39,695 nucleotides of DNA, taken from contig JAFGPA010000019.1 in assembly GCA_016926175.1 (NCBI GenBank), positions 1 to 39,695 of the forward strand. The letters are read 5' to 3'. Positions 8,917 through 17,114 of this stretch are shown piece after piece. Numbering within the stretch: position 1 is the stretch's first letter; the number at the start of each line of letters is the position of its first letter. Below the pieces are notes generated by a model. The model searched no databases. It was not told the origin of the DNA and worked only from the letters and a program-made list of their open reading frames with translations. The translations under genes were made by a program, and so were the position numbers. Source of the stretch: Microcaldota archaeon (GTDB lineage: Archaea; Micrarchaeota; Micrarchaeia; Anstonellales; Bilamarchaeaceae).

Positions 8917-9030
8917 ATGATTAAAACGCAGGATAATAAAGATAACGGCCATTTCTATATTTGCCTGAAGAACCTGTTGCAAAATATCAGGGAGATTGCA
9001 GGTTCAGGGCATTCAAACAGCCGGGATTAA
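8917..9030 (+). CDS. Possible leaderless 37-residue small ORF upstream of trpS
   Basis: The ORF begins MIKTQDNKDNGHFYICLKNL and ends with SNSRD. Its ATG lies 24 nt after a plus-strand AATATAAATG box (8884-8893), the spacing expected of a leaderless archaeal gene. It lies in the same direction as trpS and ends 26 nt before it. It contains no Trp codon, so it is not an attenuator of the classic kind. It may be a real small protein, a leader peptide or chance. Confidence 0.3.
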   Translation: MIKTQDNKDNGHFYICLKNLLQNIREIAGSGHSNSRD

Positions 9031-9056
9031 AAAATTGAAAGAATATTGGGATAAGT

Positions 9057-10154
9057 ATGAATACTGAAATAGATCCGTGGGGCCAGGTAAATGTAAAGAA
9101 TTACGGCCAGTTATGCAAAGATTTTGGAATAGAAAAATTTTCGAAGGTACTGCCAAGGATGCAAAATCTGCCGGTTTATATGAGAAGAGGGGGGGTTTTT
9201 GGGCATAAGGATTTCGAACTCATATTAAAAGCAATAGAAGAAAGGAAAAAATTCGTAATGATGACCGGGCTGATGCCTTCCGGCAGTTTCCACTTTGGGC
9301 ACAAATTAGTGGCAGACCAGATCATATATTACCAGAAGCTGGGAGCGGAATGCTATATAGCTGCTGCTGATCTAGAAGCGCACCTGACAAGGGATATGCC
9401 GCTGGAAAAAGCAAGAGAGATTGCAATTGAAGAGTATTTGTTGAATTACATAGCACTTGGACTGAAACCGGAAAAAGTTCATTTTTATTTTCAGACAGAA
9501 GGCAAAAAAGAGTATATGAATCTGAGTAAATTTGTTTCGAAAAAAACCACATTAAATGAAATCAGATCCATATATGGCGATATCAGTCCTTCAAAAATTG
9601 TTTCTGCATTAACCCAGGTTGCTGACATATTGCACCCTCAGTTAAAGGAATATGGCGGCCCGAAACCGGTTATCGTTCCTGTTGGCGCAGACCAGTTGCC
9701 GCACATAAACTTTACGCGGGATATCGCAGCAAGAATGCATGGGGAATACAATTTTGTTCCCCCATCAGCAACTTTCCATATCCTCATTCCAGGACTTCAG
9801 GGGGGGAAAATGAGCTCTTCTGTGCCTGAAAGTTCCATATTCTTCTCGGATTCGCCAAAAGCAGCGGAAAAGAAAATAAGAAAATATGCATTTAGCGGAG
9901 GGCAGGCTACAACAGAAGAACACAGGAGACTTGGAGGGAATCCTGATATTGATGTGTCTTTCCAGTGGCTGAAAATATTATTCGAGGAAGATGATAAAAA
10001 ACTCCGGACAATTGAGGAGGAATATAGAAGCGGCAAACTTCTTTCCGGAGAGCTTAAACAGATACTTATAGAAAAAGTTGTGTCTTTCCTTGAAAGACAC
10101 GAAGAAGAAAGGGAAAAAGCCAGAGACAGGATAGGACTGTTTTGGCAGAATTGA
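9057..10154 (+). CDS. trpS: Tryptophanyl-tRNA synthetase
   Basis: Class I synthetase that charges tRNA-Trp. The HIGH motif appears as HFGH at residues 79-82 within GLMPSGSFHFGHKL, and the KMSKS loop as KMSSS near 251, the form seen in archaeal and eukaryotic TrpRS. Length is 365 residues, normal for the archaeal enzyme. The N-terminal segment beginning DPWGQVNV is typical of the family. The gene stands alone, with no tryptophan biosynthesis genes nearby. Confidence 0.96.
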   Translation: MNTEIDPWGQVNVKNYGQLCKDFGIEKFSKVLPRMQNLPVYMRRGGVFGHKDFELILKAIEERKKFVMMTGLMPSGSFHFGHKLVADQIIYYQKLGAECYIAAADLEAHLTRDMPLEKAREIAIEEYLLNYIALGLKPEKVHFYFQTEGKKEYMNLSKFVSKKTTLNEIRSIYGDISPSKIVSALTQVADILHPQLKEYGGPKPVIVPVGADQLPHINFTRDIAARMHGEYNFVPPSATFHILIPGLQGGKMSSSVPESSIFFSDSPKAAEKKIRKYAFSGGQATTEEHRRLGGNPDIDVSFQWLKILFEEDDKKLRTIEEEYRSGKLLSGELKQILIEKVVSFLERHEEEREKARDRIGLFWQN

Positions 10155-10270
10155 AATAAGGGAAAAACCGGAAACTGTCATCCAGTAGAAGTGGTTCCTG
10201 AAGAAAGGCAGAAAATGGCTTGGTATATATTCCGGTTTTTGTTGTCAGAATAGGATATGGAGAGGTTGGT

Positions 10271-10702
10271 ATGGGGCGCAGGAAAATGGCCACAGGAACA
10301 CCGATGCCAAAGGCGCTTGCCTGCGGTATGCTTGAAGATGAAGGAAGAGTTCTTTTTCTTAAGAAAACAGAATATGGAATTGAACGGCTGGAAATGCCTT
10401 GTGTTGTTGTGCCGTCTGGAAGAAGCCCTGTAGCTGAGATAAGGGAAAAATTCCTGGAATACACAGGTATTGATGGGGAAGTTCATGAGATAATTCATGA
10501 AGCAAAATACAATGCAGGTTCAAAAAGAAGGAAGACCTGGGTACCCTGCCTTGTTTTCAAGATTACTGCAAGGGAAAGAAGAGCAAGGCACTCGCAGGAA
10601 TTTTCAGGGTTCAGATGGCTGAGAATTGAGGATGCCATAAGAGAAAAACTTACAAAAAAATGCGAATGGATCAGAAAGACAGGAACAGCAAGGCAGATAT
10701 AA
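10271..10702 (+). CDS. Nudix-like protein with degenerate Nudix box
   Basis: A 143-residue protein whose strand order (ALACGMLEDEGRVLFLKK, then VPSGRSPVAEIREKFLEYTGI, then WVPCLVFKITA and FRWLRIEDA) matches the Nudix fold. The expected catalytic box G-x5-E-x7-REU-x-EE-x-GU is shortened and has lost most metal-binding Glu residues, so hydrolase activity is doubtful. Start chosen at 10271 because a GAGAGGTTGGT ribosome-binding site precedes it and a TATATAT element lies at 10223-10230; the longer TTG reading would begin before the promoter. The end overlaps the convergent GIDE-like gene by 32 nt. Confidence 0.65.
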   Translation: MGRRKMATGTPMPKALACGMLEDEGRVLFLKKTEYGIERLEMPCVVVPSGRSPVAEIREKFLEYTGIDGEVHEIIHEAKYNAGSKRRKTWVPCLVFKITARERRARHSQEFSGFRWLRIEDAIREKLTKKCEWIRKTGTARQI

Positions 10703-11459
10703 TGATAAGGACTGCCCCGATTGCGGCGCTGATCAGCTGCCTGCCAGTCAGCTGTTTTTGTATGTTCTCAAAGCTGTCTGTGGATATGAGGAATTTGTCT
10801 GGGCCTTTGCGTATTGATTTCCCGGCTATGTTGCCTATTACAACAACTTCATCGCCGGGTTTGATTGTTTCAAGGGTTGCCCTTTTCCTGAAGAGGCGGT
10901 ATTGGGTAAGTAGCCCGGCTATTTGCGGGTCTGACTCAAGCTGTGAGAGAATGCTCTGGTCCAGAATATCGGAATCAAATACAGTGCCATAGGGTTCTGG
11001 ATTCATTGTCCGGGAAAAAGGAATTTGGCTTATGGCCCTGTCGCGGGAGTATCTGAATTCGCTGAGAGTTCCTTTAATGCCTGTGCCTCCTGAAGGGCGC
11101 ATTTTCGGATTTTCCTGGAAAACCTGTTTTTTGACAACTTCTATTTTTGCCCCGGCCGGATCAATGGAAAGTTCATCAATCATGAACCGGGTTTTTCTTT
11201 CAAACATGTGGAGCGGCAGCCAGGAATTTCTTTTTGGATCAAGGAATTCAAGGGCAATCCGCGAAAAAACACAATCCTCATTAAGATAAGAGAGGATTGG
11301 CCGTTCTGTTGAAACTGTTCCGGCAACAACGATAAATCCGGAACCAGGATCATTAATCTGTTCCAGTTCCTTCCTGTATTGATAGGCCTGATAGATAAGA
11401 AAAATCCCTGACAAAACAACGGCAGTTGGAAGAAGAAGGAAAAAAAATAATTCGATCAT
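10671..11459 (-). CDS. GIDE-like domain membrane protein
   Basis: A 262-residue protein with a TM helix at the N-terminus (about 3-25) and a second at the extreme C-terminus (about 242-261). The middle holds a beta-rich segment ending in GDEVVVIGNIAGK and KFLISTDSFENIQKQL, which resembles the GIDE domain of MUL1-type proteins (there followed by a RING finger). No RING cysteines are present. In prokaryotes such proteins are of unknown function. The start overlaps the stop of the DUF35 gene by four nucleotides, making it the last gene of the leftward pentose phosphate operon. Confidence 0.65.
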   Translation of the reverse strand: MIELFFFLLLPTAVVLSGIFLIYQAYQYRKELEQINDPGSGFIVVAGTVSTERPILSYLNEDCVFSRIALEFLDPKRNSWLPLHMFERKTRFMIDELSIDPAGAKIEVVKKQVFQENPKMRPSGGTGIKGTLSEFRYSRDRAISQIPFSRTMNPEPYGTVFDSDILDQSILSQLESDPQIAGLLTQYRLFRKRATLETIKPGDEVVVIGNIAGKSIRKGPDKFLISTDSFENIQKQLTGRQLISAAIGAVLIIISALLFLSF

Positions 11460-11857
11460 TTAACCAGTTTGAACTTGAATCCATAATGCACAAGACCTTC
11501 AGGATCGTCTCTTTGTATTACTCTGAAGACTTGCTCTACTCTGGAACCGATTACCACGTCCTTCTTATTGACATCCACTATCTGGGCCGTAAGCCTTGCT
11601 CCCTCATCCAGCTCGATGATTGCAAGGATATATGGAATCTGATCCTCAAAGCCCTCCGGAGGAGCCGATACTTCAGTAAATGAATAGACTTTGCCTGTCC
11701 CTGCATATCGAATATCTGACAGGTTTCCTTTTCTCCTGCATTTGGGGCAAAGGAGTCTTCTCGGAAAGTAATGCCTGCCGCAGGTTTCACATTTCACGCC
11801 CAATAGCCTGTAGCGTTCGGGGATTCTTCTCCACGTCAATGGGATTGCTTCTTTCAT
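11456..11857 (-). CDS. Zn-ribbon/OB-fold protein, DUF35 family
   Basis: A 133-residue protein with a rubredoxin-like zinc ribbon (Cys23, Cys26, Cys37, Cys40) followed by an OB-fold with GTGKVYSFTEV and IPYILAIIELDEG. In archaea this family bridges acetoacetyl-CoA thiolase and HMG-CoA synthase and channels acetoacetyl-CoA in the mevalonate pathway. The likely thiolase partner is encoded at 15587-16744 on the same strand, separated by the pentose phosphate genes instead of being adjacent. It follows transaldolase after nine nucleotides and overlaps the GIDE-like gene by four. Confidence 0.92.
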   Translation of the reverse strand: MKEAIPLTWRRIPERYRLLGVKCETCGRHYFPRRLLCPKCRRKGNLSDIRYAGTGKVYSFTEVSAPPEGFEDQIPYILAIIELDEGARLTAQIVDVNKKDVVIGSRVEQVFRVIQRDDPEGLVHYGFKFKLVK

Positions 11858-11866
11858 AATATCACT

Positions 11867-12520
11867 TTATTGCATGGTTTTTTTATGTTTTTCGTGGTGC
11901 TCCCTGAAGGTTACAATCCCTTTGTCAGTAAGCGGATGGTTCCAGAGTTTCTCAAGGACTGCTGCCGGAACGGTTGCTATGTGGGCTCCAATTATTGCAG
12001 CTTCAACAACATGAACGGGATCCCTTACTGAAGCAACTATGACTTCTGTGTCGAACTCGTAGTTATCATATATATCCATGATATCCTGTATGAGCTGCAT
12101 TCCGTCTTCGGAAATGTCATCCAACCGGCCTACAAAAGGAGAAACATAAGTTGCGCCGGACTTTGCTGCAAGCAGTGCCTGGGATGCGGAAAAAACAAGA
12201 GTGACGTTTGTTTTGATGTCTTTTGCTGAAAGCAGCCGCACGGCTTTGATTCCTTCTTTTGTCATTGGTACTTTTATCACAACGTTGGGCGCCCAGGAAG
12301 AGAACTCCTCTGCTTCCTTGACTATCTCCTCTGCCGTTTCCCCAACTCCTTCAACAGAAACAGGTCCGTCCACCAGCCGGGCTATTTCCTGGATCACTTG
12401 TTTGTGATCTTTGCCTGCCTTCATGATCAGTGACGGATTGGTGGTGACACCATCGCAAACGCCAAGCGCTACAGCTTTCCTAATATCTTCAATAACTGCC
12501 GTATCAAGGAAAAATTTCAT
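11867..12520 (-). CDS. tal: Transaldolase (MipB/TalC small type)
   Basis: A 217-residue TIM barrel of the short transaldolase/fructose-6-phosphate aldolase group. It starts [13 protein letters not shown] and has DGVTTNPSL at 23-31, the Schiff-base Lys83 in [21 protein letters not shown] and [10 protein letters not shown]. Transaldolase activity is the more likely given the neighbours; F6P aldolase activity cannot be excluded from sequence alone. It overlaps the transketolase C gene by four nucleotides and so is translationally coupled to it. Confidence 0.94.
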   Translation of the reverse strand: MKFFLDTAVIEDIRKAVALGVCDGVTTNPSLIMKAGKDHKQVIQEIARLVDGPVSVEGVGETAEEIVKEAEEFSSWAPNVVIKVPMTKEGIKAVRLLSAKDIKTNVTLVFSASQALLAAKSGATYVSPFVGRLDDISEDGMQLIQDIMDIYDNYEFDTEVIVASVRDPVHVVEAAIIGAHIATVPAAVLEKLWNHPLTDKGIVTFREHHEKHKKTMQ

Positions 12521-13479
12521 TTTTTCACCTTCATTTCTTCTTCTACTTTTCGGGCAATGCCATCAGCATCAAGCTGGTATTTTTGGAGTAATTCGGAGGC
12601 AGATGCTGATTCGCAGAAACGGTCATAAATGCCGTGGCGCTTTACAGGCACATGGCATCTGTCAGCTACAGTTTCTGCAACTGCACTCCCCAGGCCTCCT
12701 ATAACCTGATGGTCTTCAACTGTAACTATAAGGCCGCATTGTTTGGCATATTTGAGTATTGCTTCTTCATCAACAGGTTTAATGGTATGGCAGTTTATAA
12801 CTGCTGCATCAATTCCTTTTTGCCTGAGTTTCTCAGCTGCCAGAAAAGAATCATAGGTTACCACTCCATGGGCGAATATTGCAACGTCTTTTCCTTCCCG
12901 GATAACACTGGATTTCCCGATTTCGAATTTATCATCAGGGGTGGTAAAAACGGGCGTATTTTGCCTCGATGTTCTGATGTAGCAGGGGGTTTTGACTGCT
13001 GCGGCTGCAATAGTCGCCTTTCTTGCCTCTTCCATATCTGCAGGAGAAATAACAATCATGTTTGGAAGGGAGCGCATAAGTGCTATGTCCTCAAGAATCT
13101 GATGTGATGCGCCGTCTGGACCGACTGTAATGCCTGAATGGGATGCATGGAAATTAACATTGACATCATTGTAGCATACAGAAACCCTTATCTGATCGAA
13201 ATTCCTTCCGGGAGAAAATGCTGCAAATGCCGAAACAAAAACTGTTTTTCCGCAATGTGCAATTCCGGATGCAACCCCTGCCATATTTTGTTCTGCAACG
13301 CCAACCTGGATAAACCTGCCCGGGAATTTTTCTGCAAACCAGTGTGTTCTCGTAGATTCGGAAACATCTGCTGACAGTGCCCAGACATTGCTGTCCTTCT
13401 CCCCGAGTTCCAGAAGCCCTTTTCCAAAACCGTCACGGGTTGGTTTTTTTGCTTCTGGTTTATTTAAATCGGCAATCAT
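12517..13479 (-). CDS. Transketolase, C-terminal subunit
   Basis: A 320-residue protein with the pyrimidine-binding domain of TPP enzymes ([27 protein letters not shown], HDxG-like [15 protein letters not shown]) and the C-terminal transketolase domain ending near [12 protein letters not shown]. The catalytic Glu is in VAEQN. Split transketolase is usual in archaea. Start at 13479 follows a strong GGAGGAGG site and overlaps the N-subunit stop as ATGA; the upstream extension lies inside the partner gene. Confidence 0.95.
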   Translation of the reverse strand: MIADLNKPEAKKPTRDGFGKGLLELGEKDSNVWALSADVSESTRTHWFAEKFPGRFIQVGVAEQNMAGVASGIAHCGKTVFVSAFAAFSPGRNFDQIRVSVCYNDVNVNFHASHSGITVGPDGASHQILEDIALMRSLPNMIVISPADMEEARKATIAAAAVKTPCYIRTSRQNTPVFTTPDDKFEIGKSSVIREGKDVAIFAHGVVTYDSFLAAEKLRQKGIDAAVINCHTIKPVDEEAILKYAKQCGLIVTVEDHQVIGGLGSAVAETVADRCHVPVKRHGIYDRFCESASASELLQKYQLDADGIARKVEEEMKVKK

Positions 13480-14333
13480 ATCTCTTCCTCCTCCATAATA
13501 GTTCTCATGTTTTCCAGTTCTGACAGTGCCCTGTTCATATCTTCCTGGCTTGGCGGCTTGCCATGCCATTCAAATCTCTGTTCCATAAATGAAACTGCTT
13601 TTCCAGGAATTGTGTGCGCTATGATCATTGTCGGCCTTTCATAAACCGCCTTGCTTTCATTGCATGCATCTATGATTTTCTTGATGTTGTGACCATCAAC
13701 ATTAATTACGTTCCAGCCAAAGGAGCGGTATTTCTCAGCTATTGGCTCGATAGGCAGTACTTCCTCGGTGTATCCGTCGATCTGGATATTGTTTCTGTCC
13801 ATTATTGCAGTAAGATTTCCGAGTCTGTATTTGGCTGCAAGCATTGCAGCCTCCCAGGACTGGCCTTCCTGCTGTTCTCCATCAGAAACCATGCAGTATA
13901 CCCTCCATTTTTTGCGCTCGCTTTTTGCTACAATCGCCATTCCAACTGCCTGTGAAAGTCCCTGGCCAAGGGGACCGGACGAATTTTCTATCCCGGGCAA
14001 AGCACCCCTGTGCGGATGCCCCTGAAGCCTCGAACCAAGTTTTCTTAATGTCATGAGCTCTTCTTTTGGGAAATAACCGGAATTGGCAAGAGCAGAATAA
14101 AAAACCGGACAGACATGGCCGTTTGACAGTACGAAACGGTCGCGATCAGGCCAGTCAGGATTGGCTGGATCATGATAAAGCACGTTGAAATAAAGCGCAG
14201 TGAATATGTCTGCAAGGCCTATCGATCCCGCAGAATGGCCACTTTTAGCTTCATAAAGCATTTTTACTACGTCCTGCCTTATGACATTTGCAATCAGATT
14301 AAGTTTTTTTATGCTATGAACCTTCTTCCACAT
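13476..14333 (-). CDS. Transketolase, N-terminal subunit
   Basis: A 285-residue protein carrying the TPP diphosphate-binding domain. It has GHSAGSIGLAD, a substrate His in LSNGHVCP, HPHRGALPGIENSSGPLGQG and the TPP motif SDGEQQEGQ running to Asn in MDRNN. It forms the enzyme with the C-subunit encoded directly after it. The start at 14333 is supported by GAGGTG six nucleotides upstream and lies 20 nt inside the end of the RPE gene; the longer in-frame reading would overlap RPE more deeply. Confidence 0.95.
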   Translation of the reverse strand: MWKKVHSIKKLNLIANVIRQDVVKMLYEAKSGHSAGSIGLADIFTALYFNVLYHDPANPDWPDRDRFVLSNGHVCPVFYSALANSGYFPKEELMTLRKLGSRLQGHPHRGALPGIENSSGPLGQGLSQAVGMAIVAKSERKKWRVYCMVSDGEQQEGQSWEAAMLAAKYRLGNLTAIMDRNNIQIDGYTEEVLPIEPIAEKYRSFGWNVINVDGHNIKKIIDACNESKAVYERPTMIIAHTIPGKAVSFMEQRFEWHGKPPSQEDMNRALSELENMRTIMEEEEI

Positions 14334-14955
14334 GAATAACACCTCTAAGAGCATTGATATTTTCTCTGATTTTTTCCTGTTTGAAAATCGCACTCGCAGC
14401 AGCAAGATAATTGGCTCCTGCTTTGTGTGCATGGACTATTGTTTCCATATTAATCCCTCCGTCCACCTCTATGTTCATATCAGGATAAAGCTTGCGGAGC
14501 CTTTCGATTTTTTTCTCCATTTCCGGCATATATTTTTGCCCGGAAAAGCCAGGACGAACGGTCATAACGAGAATTTCTTCAACTTTGTCAGCATAGGGAA
14601 GTATTTTTTCGAGTGGAGTATCCGGATTGATGGCAAGCCCAAGTTTTCCACCTGCTTTTTCCACCGCTGAAGTTAAAATATCAAAATCGGTAATTGTTTC
14701 TACATGAACAAGATGCATATACGGACCTGGAAATTGCACGATCCATTCTTCCGGGCGAAGAACCATCCAGTGGAATTCATAATTTGCAGGAGGGAGGCTT
14801 TTCAGCTCCTCAGGGCCTACGGTTTTGTTTGGAACAAATTCATTGTCCATGATATCCAGCTGGATGATGTTGACGTGTGGAAGCACAAGGTTTATTTTAT
14901 GCAGCAGTTCCTCTCTTTTTTTAACTAATATTGCAGGTATTATCTCTGTCCTCAT
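14314..14955 (-). CDS. rpe: Ribulose-phosphate 3-epimerase
   Basis: A 213-residue TIM barrel that interconverts ribulose-5-phosphate and xylulose-5-phosphate. Motifs are IIQLDIMDNEFVPN (metal and catalytic Asp), the MTVRPGFSGQKY loop with the usual G-F-G/S-G-Q pattern, and the second catalytic Asp in EVDGGIN with a phosphate-binding LAAASAIF at the end. The family His in HLMV appears as FHWMV. It is the first gene of the leftward pentose phosphate operon. An in-frame GTG at 14970 is an alternative start. A minus-strand TATA-like CTTTATATTA lies near 15000-15009. Confidence 0.92.
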   Translation of the reverse strand: MRTEIIPAILVKKREELLHKINLVLPHVNIIQLDIMDNEFVPNKTVGPEELKSLPPANYEFHWMVLRPEEWIVQFPGPYMHLVHVETITDFDILTSAVEKAGGKLGLAINPDTPLEKILPYADKVEEILVMTVRPGFSGQKYMPEMEKKIERLRKLYPDMNIEVDGGINMETIVHAHKAGANYLAAASAIFKQEKIRENINALRGVIHVEEGS

Positions 14956-14999
14956 TAATCTCAACCGCACTAATTCGTAAATAGAATGGGGTCTGAGTT

Positions 15000-15009
15000 A
15001 ATATAAAGC
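15000..15009 (-). promoter_or_regulatory. TATA-like box of the pentose phosphate operon
   Basis: The minus strand reads CTTTATATTA here, about 30 nt before the GTG at 14970 and 45 nt before the ATG at 14955. All five following genes overlap or sit within nine nucleotides of each other, so this is likely the main promoter of the six-gene unit down to 10671. Confidence 0.4.
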
Positions 15010-15164
15010 TAATGGAAAATGGTTGATTATTTCATTTTGTGGAGAATGGGAAGTGGCGGGGATGTATGGAATGTTTAAATACTTTTCGCGCATTAAAAAA
15101 ACAATTGAATTTTTTTGCCGGTGTTTGGCGGCCTTGACAAAAAAACAAAAAAGAAAGATGTCGA

Positions 15165-15590
15165 ATGAAACTGGAACATGTTCATTTAACGGTAAACGCA
15201 AAAATCGACCCGTCTTTCAGGGCGTTGCCCAGGGAGGATGCAAAGCGTTTTGTGGATAAGTTGCTGGCAGCGATAAACATGAAGCCCCTGGGTGGATTGA
15301 ACTGGGCAGATGCCGAGGATCTTGATTTTCCGGGGCAGAGTTTTGTGCAGATGATTACGACCTCCCACTGTTCATTGCATTTCTTTAAACATGAAGAAGG
15401 GGAAAACGAGATATACTTTGACCTTTATTCCTGCAGAGAATTTGAAGCAAACAAAGTAATTGAACTGCTTGATGAAAATTTTGCTTTGCAGGACTGGCAT
15501 GGAATACTATACACAAGAGCAACTGGAAGCAATCCTGAAGTAATTACTCTTGAAGGAAAGAAAAAAGAGGCCATCCGGCTCGAAAATTAG
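15165..15590 (+). CDS. AdoMet decarboxylase-like (SpeD fold) pyruvoyl-enzyme candidate
   Basis: A 141-residue protein whose core matches the short SpeD family. SHCSLH at 67-72 corresponds to the SHxSxH motif in which the first Ser becomes the pyruvoyl group, His72 matches the processing/catalytic His, and Cys90 in FDLYSC matches the catalytic Cys of DVFTC. The usual Glu before the cleavage Ser is Thr here, and the flanking WPE segment is replaced by FFKHEEG. It could be a true AdoMet decarboxylase, a pyruvoyl arginine or ornithine decarboxylase derived from SpeD, or a relative with another role. A TATA-like GTTTAAATAC lies at 15074-15083. It overlaps the convergent thiolase gene by four nucleotides. 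Confidence 0.6.
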   Translation: MKLEHVHLTVNAKIDPSFRALPREDAKRFVDKLLAAINMKPLGGLNWADAEDLDFPGQSFVQMITTSHCSLHFFKHEEGENEIYFDLYSCREFEANKVIELLDENFALQDWHGILYTRATGSNPEVITLEGKKKEAIRLEN

Positions 15591-16744
15591 TTTTTGTAAA
15601 TGTGAACAACTGCGGTGGCTCCAGAGCCGCCTACATTATGGCTTAGTGCTACGTGGGCGTCCTTCACCTGTCTGCCTTCAGCTTCTCCCCTCAGCTGCCA
15701 GACGCACTCAACAGCCTGCTTAACTCCCGTGGCTCCTACCGGGTGCCCGCATGCTTTCAGGCCTCCGGAGGTATTTATAGGGATGTCCCCTTCCAGGCTG
15801 GTTTTTCCTTCTAAGGTTGCCGGGCCCCCCTTGCCTTTTTCAAAGAAACCAAGGTCTTCTATGGCCATGATTTCTGCAATGGAAAAACAGTCATGTACTT
15901 CGGCAAGATCAATGTCTTTGGGAGTCATCTTTGCCATTTCAAATGCTTTTTTTGCAGCAACCTGGGTTGCTCTCAGCCCGCTAAGAGTTTCTCTGGAATG
16001 AAGGGCAATGGAATCGCTTGCTTGGGCAGTTGCAATAATTTCAACGGGTTTTTTGGAATAAGAAGCTGCGTGATCAAGAGGAACCAGTATTACCCCTGCA
16101 GCGCCGTCACTGATAGGAGAGCAGTCCAGGACTTTCAAAGGATCTGCAATCATTTTTGAATTGAGCACCTGCTCCATTGTGATTTCGTGGGGAAATTGCG
16201 CATATTTGTTTTTGGCGCCGTGCTTGTGGTTCTTGACTGATGCCGCTGCAAGCATTTCTTCAGTAGTGCCAAATTCTGTCATGTGCCTTCTTGCCATTAA
16301 CGCATAAATTGCAGGGAAAGTTGCCCCAAGAAAAAGCTCCCACTCCTGATCTCCGGCCCCACCAAGAATATCGCTTACAGCTGTGATACCAAGGTCGGTC
16401 ATTTTTTCCACCCCTCCAACAACCACAACATCCTTCATGCCGCTTGCAACAGCCATAAATCCCTGACGAAGGGCCAGAGAACCTGAAGCACATGCCCCCT
16501 CAACACGGGTGATTGGAATTGGATTAAGACCCATATAATCTGCCAGCAGACCGCCAATGTGCTCCTGCCCTATGAGCCTTCCTGAAGCCATGGTACCTAT
16601 ATATCCCGCATCGATTTTTTCTCCTGAAATGCCTGCGTCATCGAGTGCGCGGATGCCTGCTTCAACAACAAGTTCACGGAATCCTTTTTCCCATTCTTCG
16701 CCGAATTTTGTCATTCCGGCTCCAATAATTGCTACTCTTCTCAT
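15587..16744 (-). CDS. Thiolase (acetyl-CoA C-acetyltransferase, archaeal type)
   Basis: A 385-residue thiolase that condenses two acetyl-CoA to acetoacetyl-CoA, the first step of the mevalonate route to archaeal lipids. The nucleophile is Cys85 in EGACASGSLAL; the late motifs are NTSGGLKACGHPVGATG with the catalytic His, and HNVGGSGA at the C-terminus. Unlike classical thiolases the last motif has HN-GG rather than C-x-G, as is normal for the archaeal/SCP-x branch, which works with a DUF35 protein (found here at 11456-11857). HMG-CoA synthase is not in the window. Confidence 0.93.
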   Translation of the reverse strand: MRRVAIIGAGMTKFGEEWEKGFRELVVEAGIRALDDAGISGEKIDAGYIGTMASGRLIGQEHIGGLLADYMGLNPIPITRVEGACASGSLALRQGFMAVASGMKDVVVVGGVEKMTDLGITAVSDILGGAGDQEWELFLGATFPAIYALMARRHMTEFGTTEEMLAAASVKNHKHGAKNKYAQFPHEITMEQVLNSKMIADPLKVLDCSPISDGAAGVILVPLDHAASYSKKPVEIIATAQASDSIALHSRETLSGLRATQVAAKKAFEMAKMTPKDIDLAEVHDCFSIAEIMAIEDLGFFEKGKGGPATLEGKTSLEGDIPINTSGGLKACGHPVGATGVKQAVECVWQLRGEAEGRQVKDAHVALSHNVGGSGATAVVHIYKN

Positions 16745-16816
16745 AAATACTACCCTAATAAGTGGGAAATTAATGGCTCGAGCAGTTTAAAAAGATAATC
16801 AAAACGACGATGGACG

Positions 16817-17062
16817 TTATTTCCTTAGCCATCTTTGCTTGAGGAATGGCAGGGTTAGTGTTGGAAGTATGAAACCAATTGCAGGAACCGCTGCCGCAAG
16901 ATAGGGGTTGGGGGCTTCGATAATGATAAGGAAAACAAGCACGACGAGATAGGTGCCGGTGGCTATCACAGTCCTTCTGAAATAGCTCACCTCCCAGGCT
17001 TTTTCAGCTTCAACGCGGGCATTTCTTGCCTTGATTTTCTTGATTTCTTCCTCAACGAACAT
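16817..17062 (-). CDS. Small two-TM protein with charged N-terminal helix
   Basis: An 81-residue protein with a charged helix (EEEIKKIKARNARVEAEKAWEVS, split by charge pairs) followed by two TM helices near 31-48 and 55-74 and a basic C-terminal tail KQRWLRK. It resembles small conserved two-TM proteins common in archaea and candidate-phyla bacteria, function unknown. The gene diverges from purF across a 52-nt AT-rich gap that must hold both promoters. Confidence 0.75.
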   Translation of the reverse strand: MFVEEEIKKIKARNARVEAEKAWEVSYFRRTVIATGTYLVVLVFLIIIEAPNPYLAAAVPAIGFILPTLTLPFLKQRWLRK

Positions 17063-17114
17063 GGTATCTGGATATATCTAAAAACATTAAAAACAAACCA
17101 TTCTGAATACTCAT

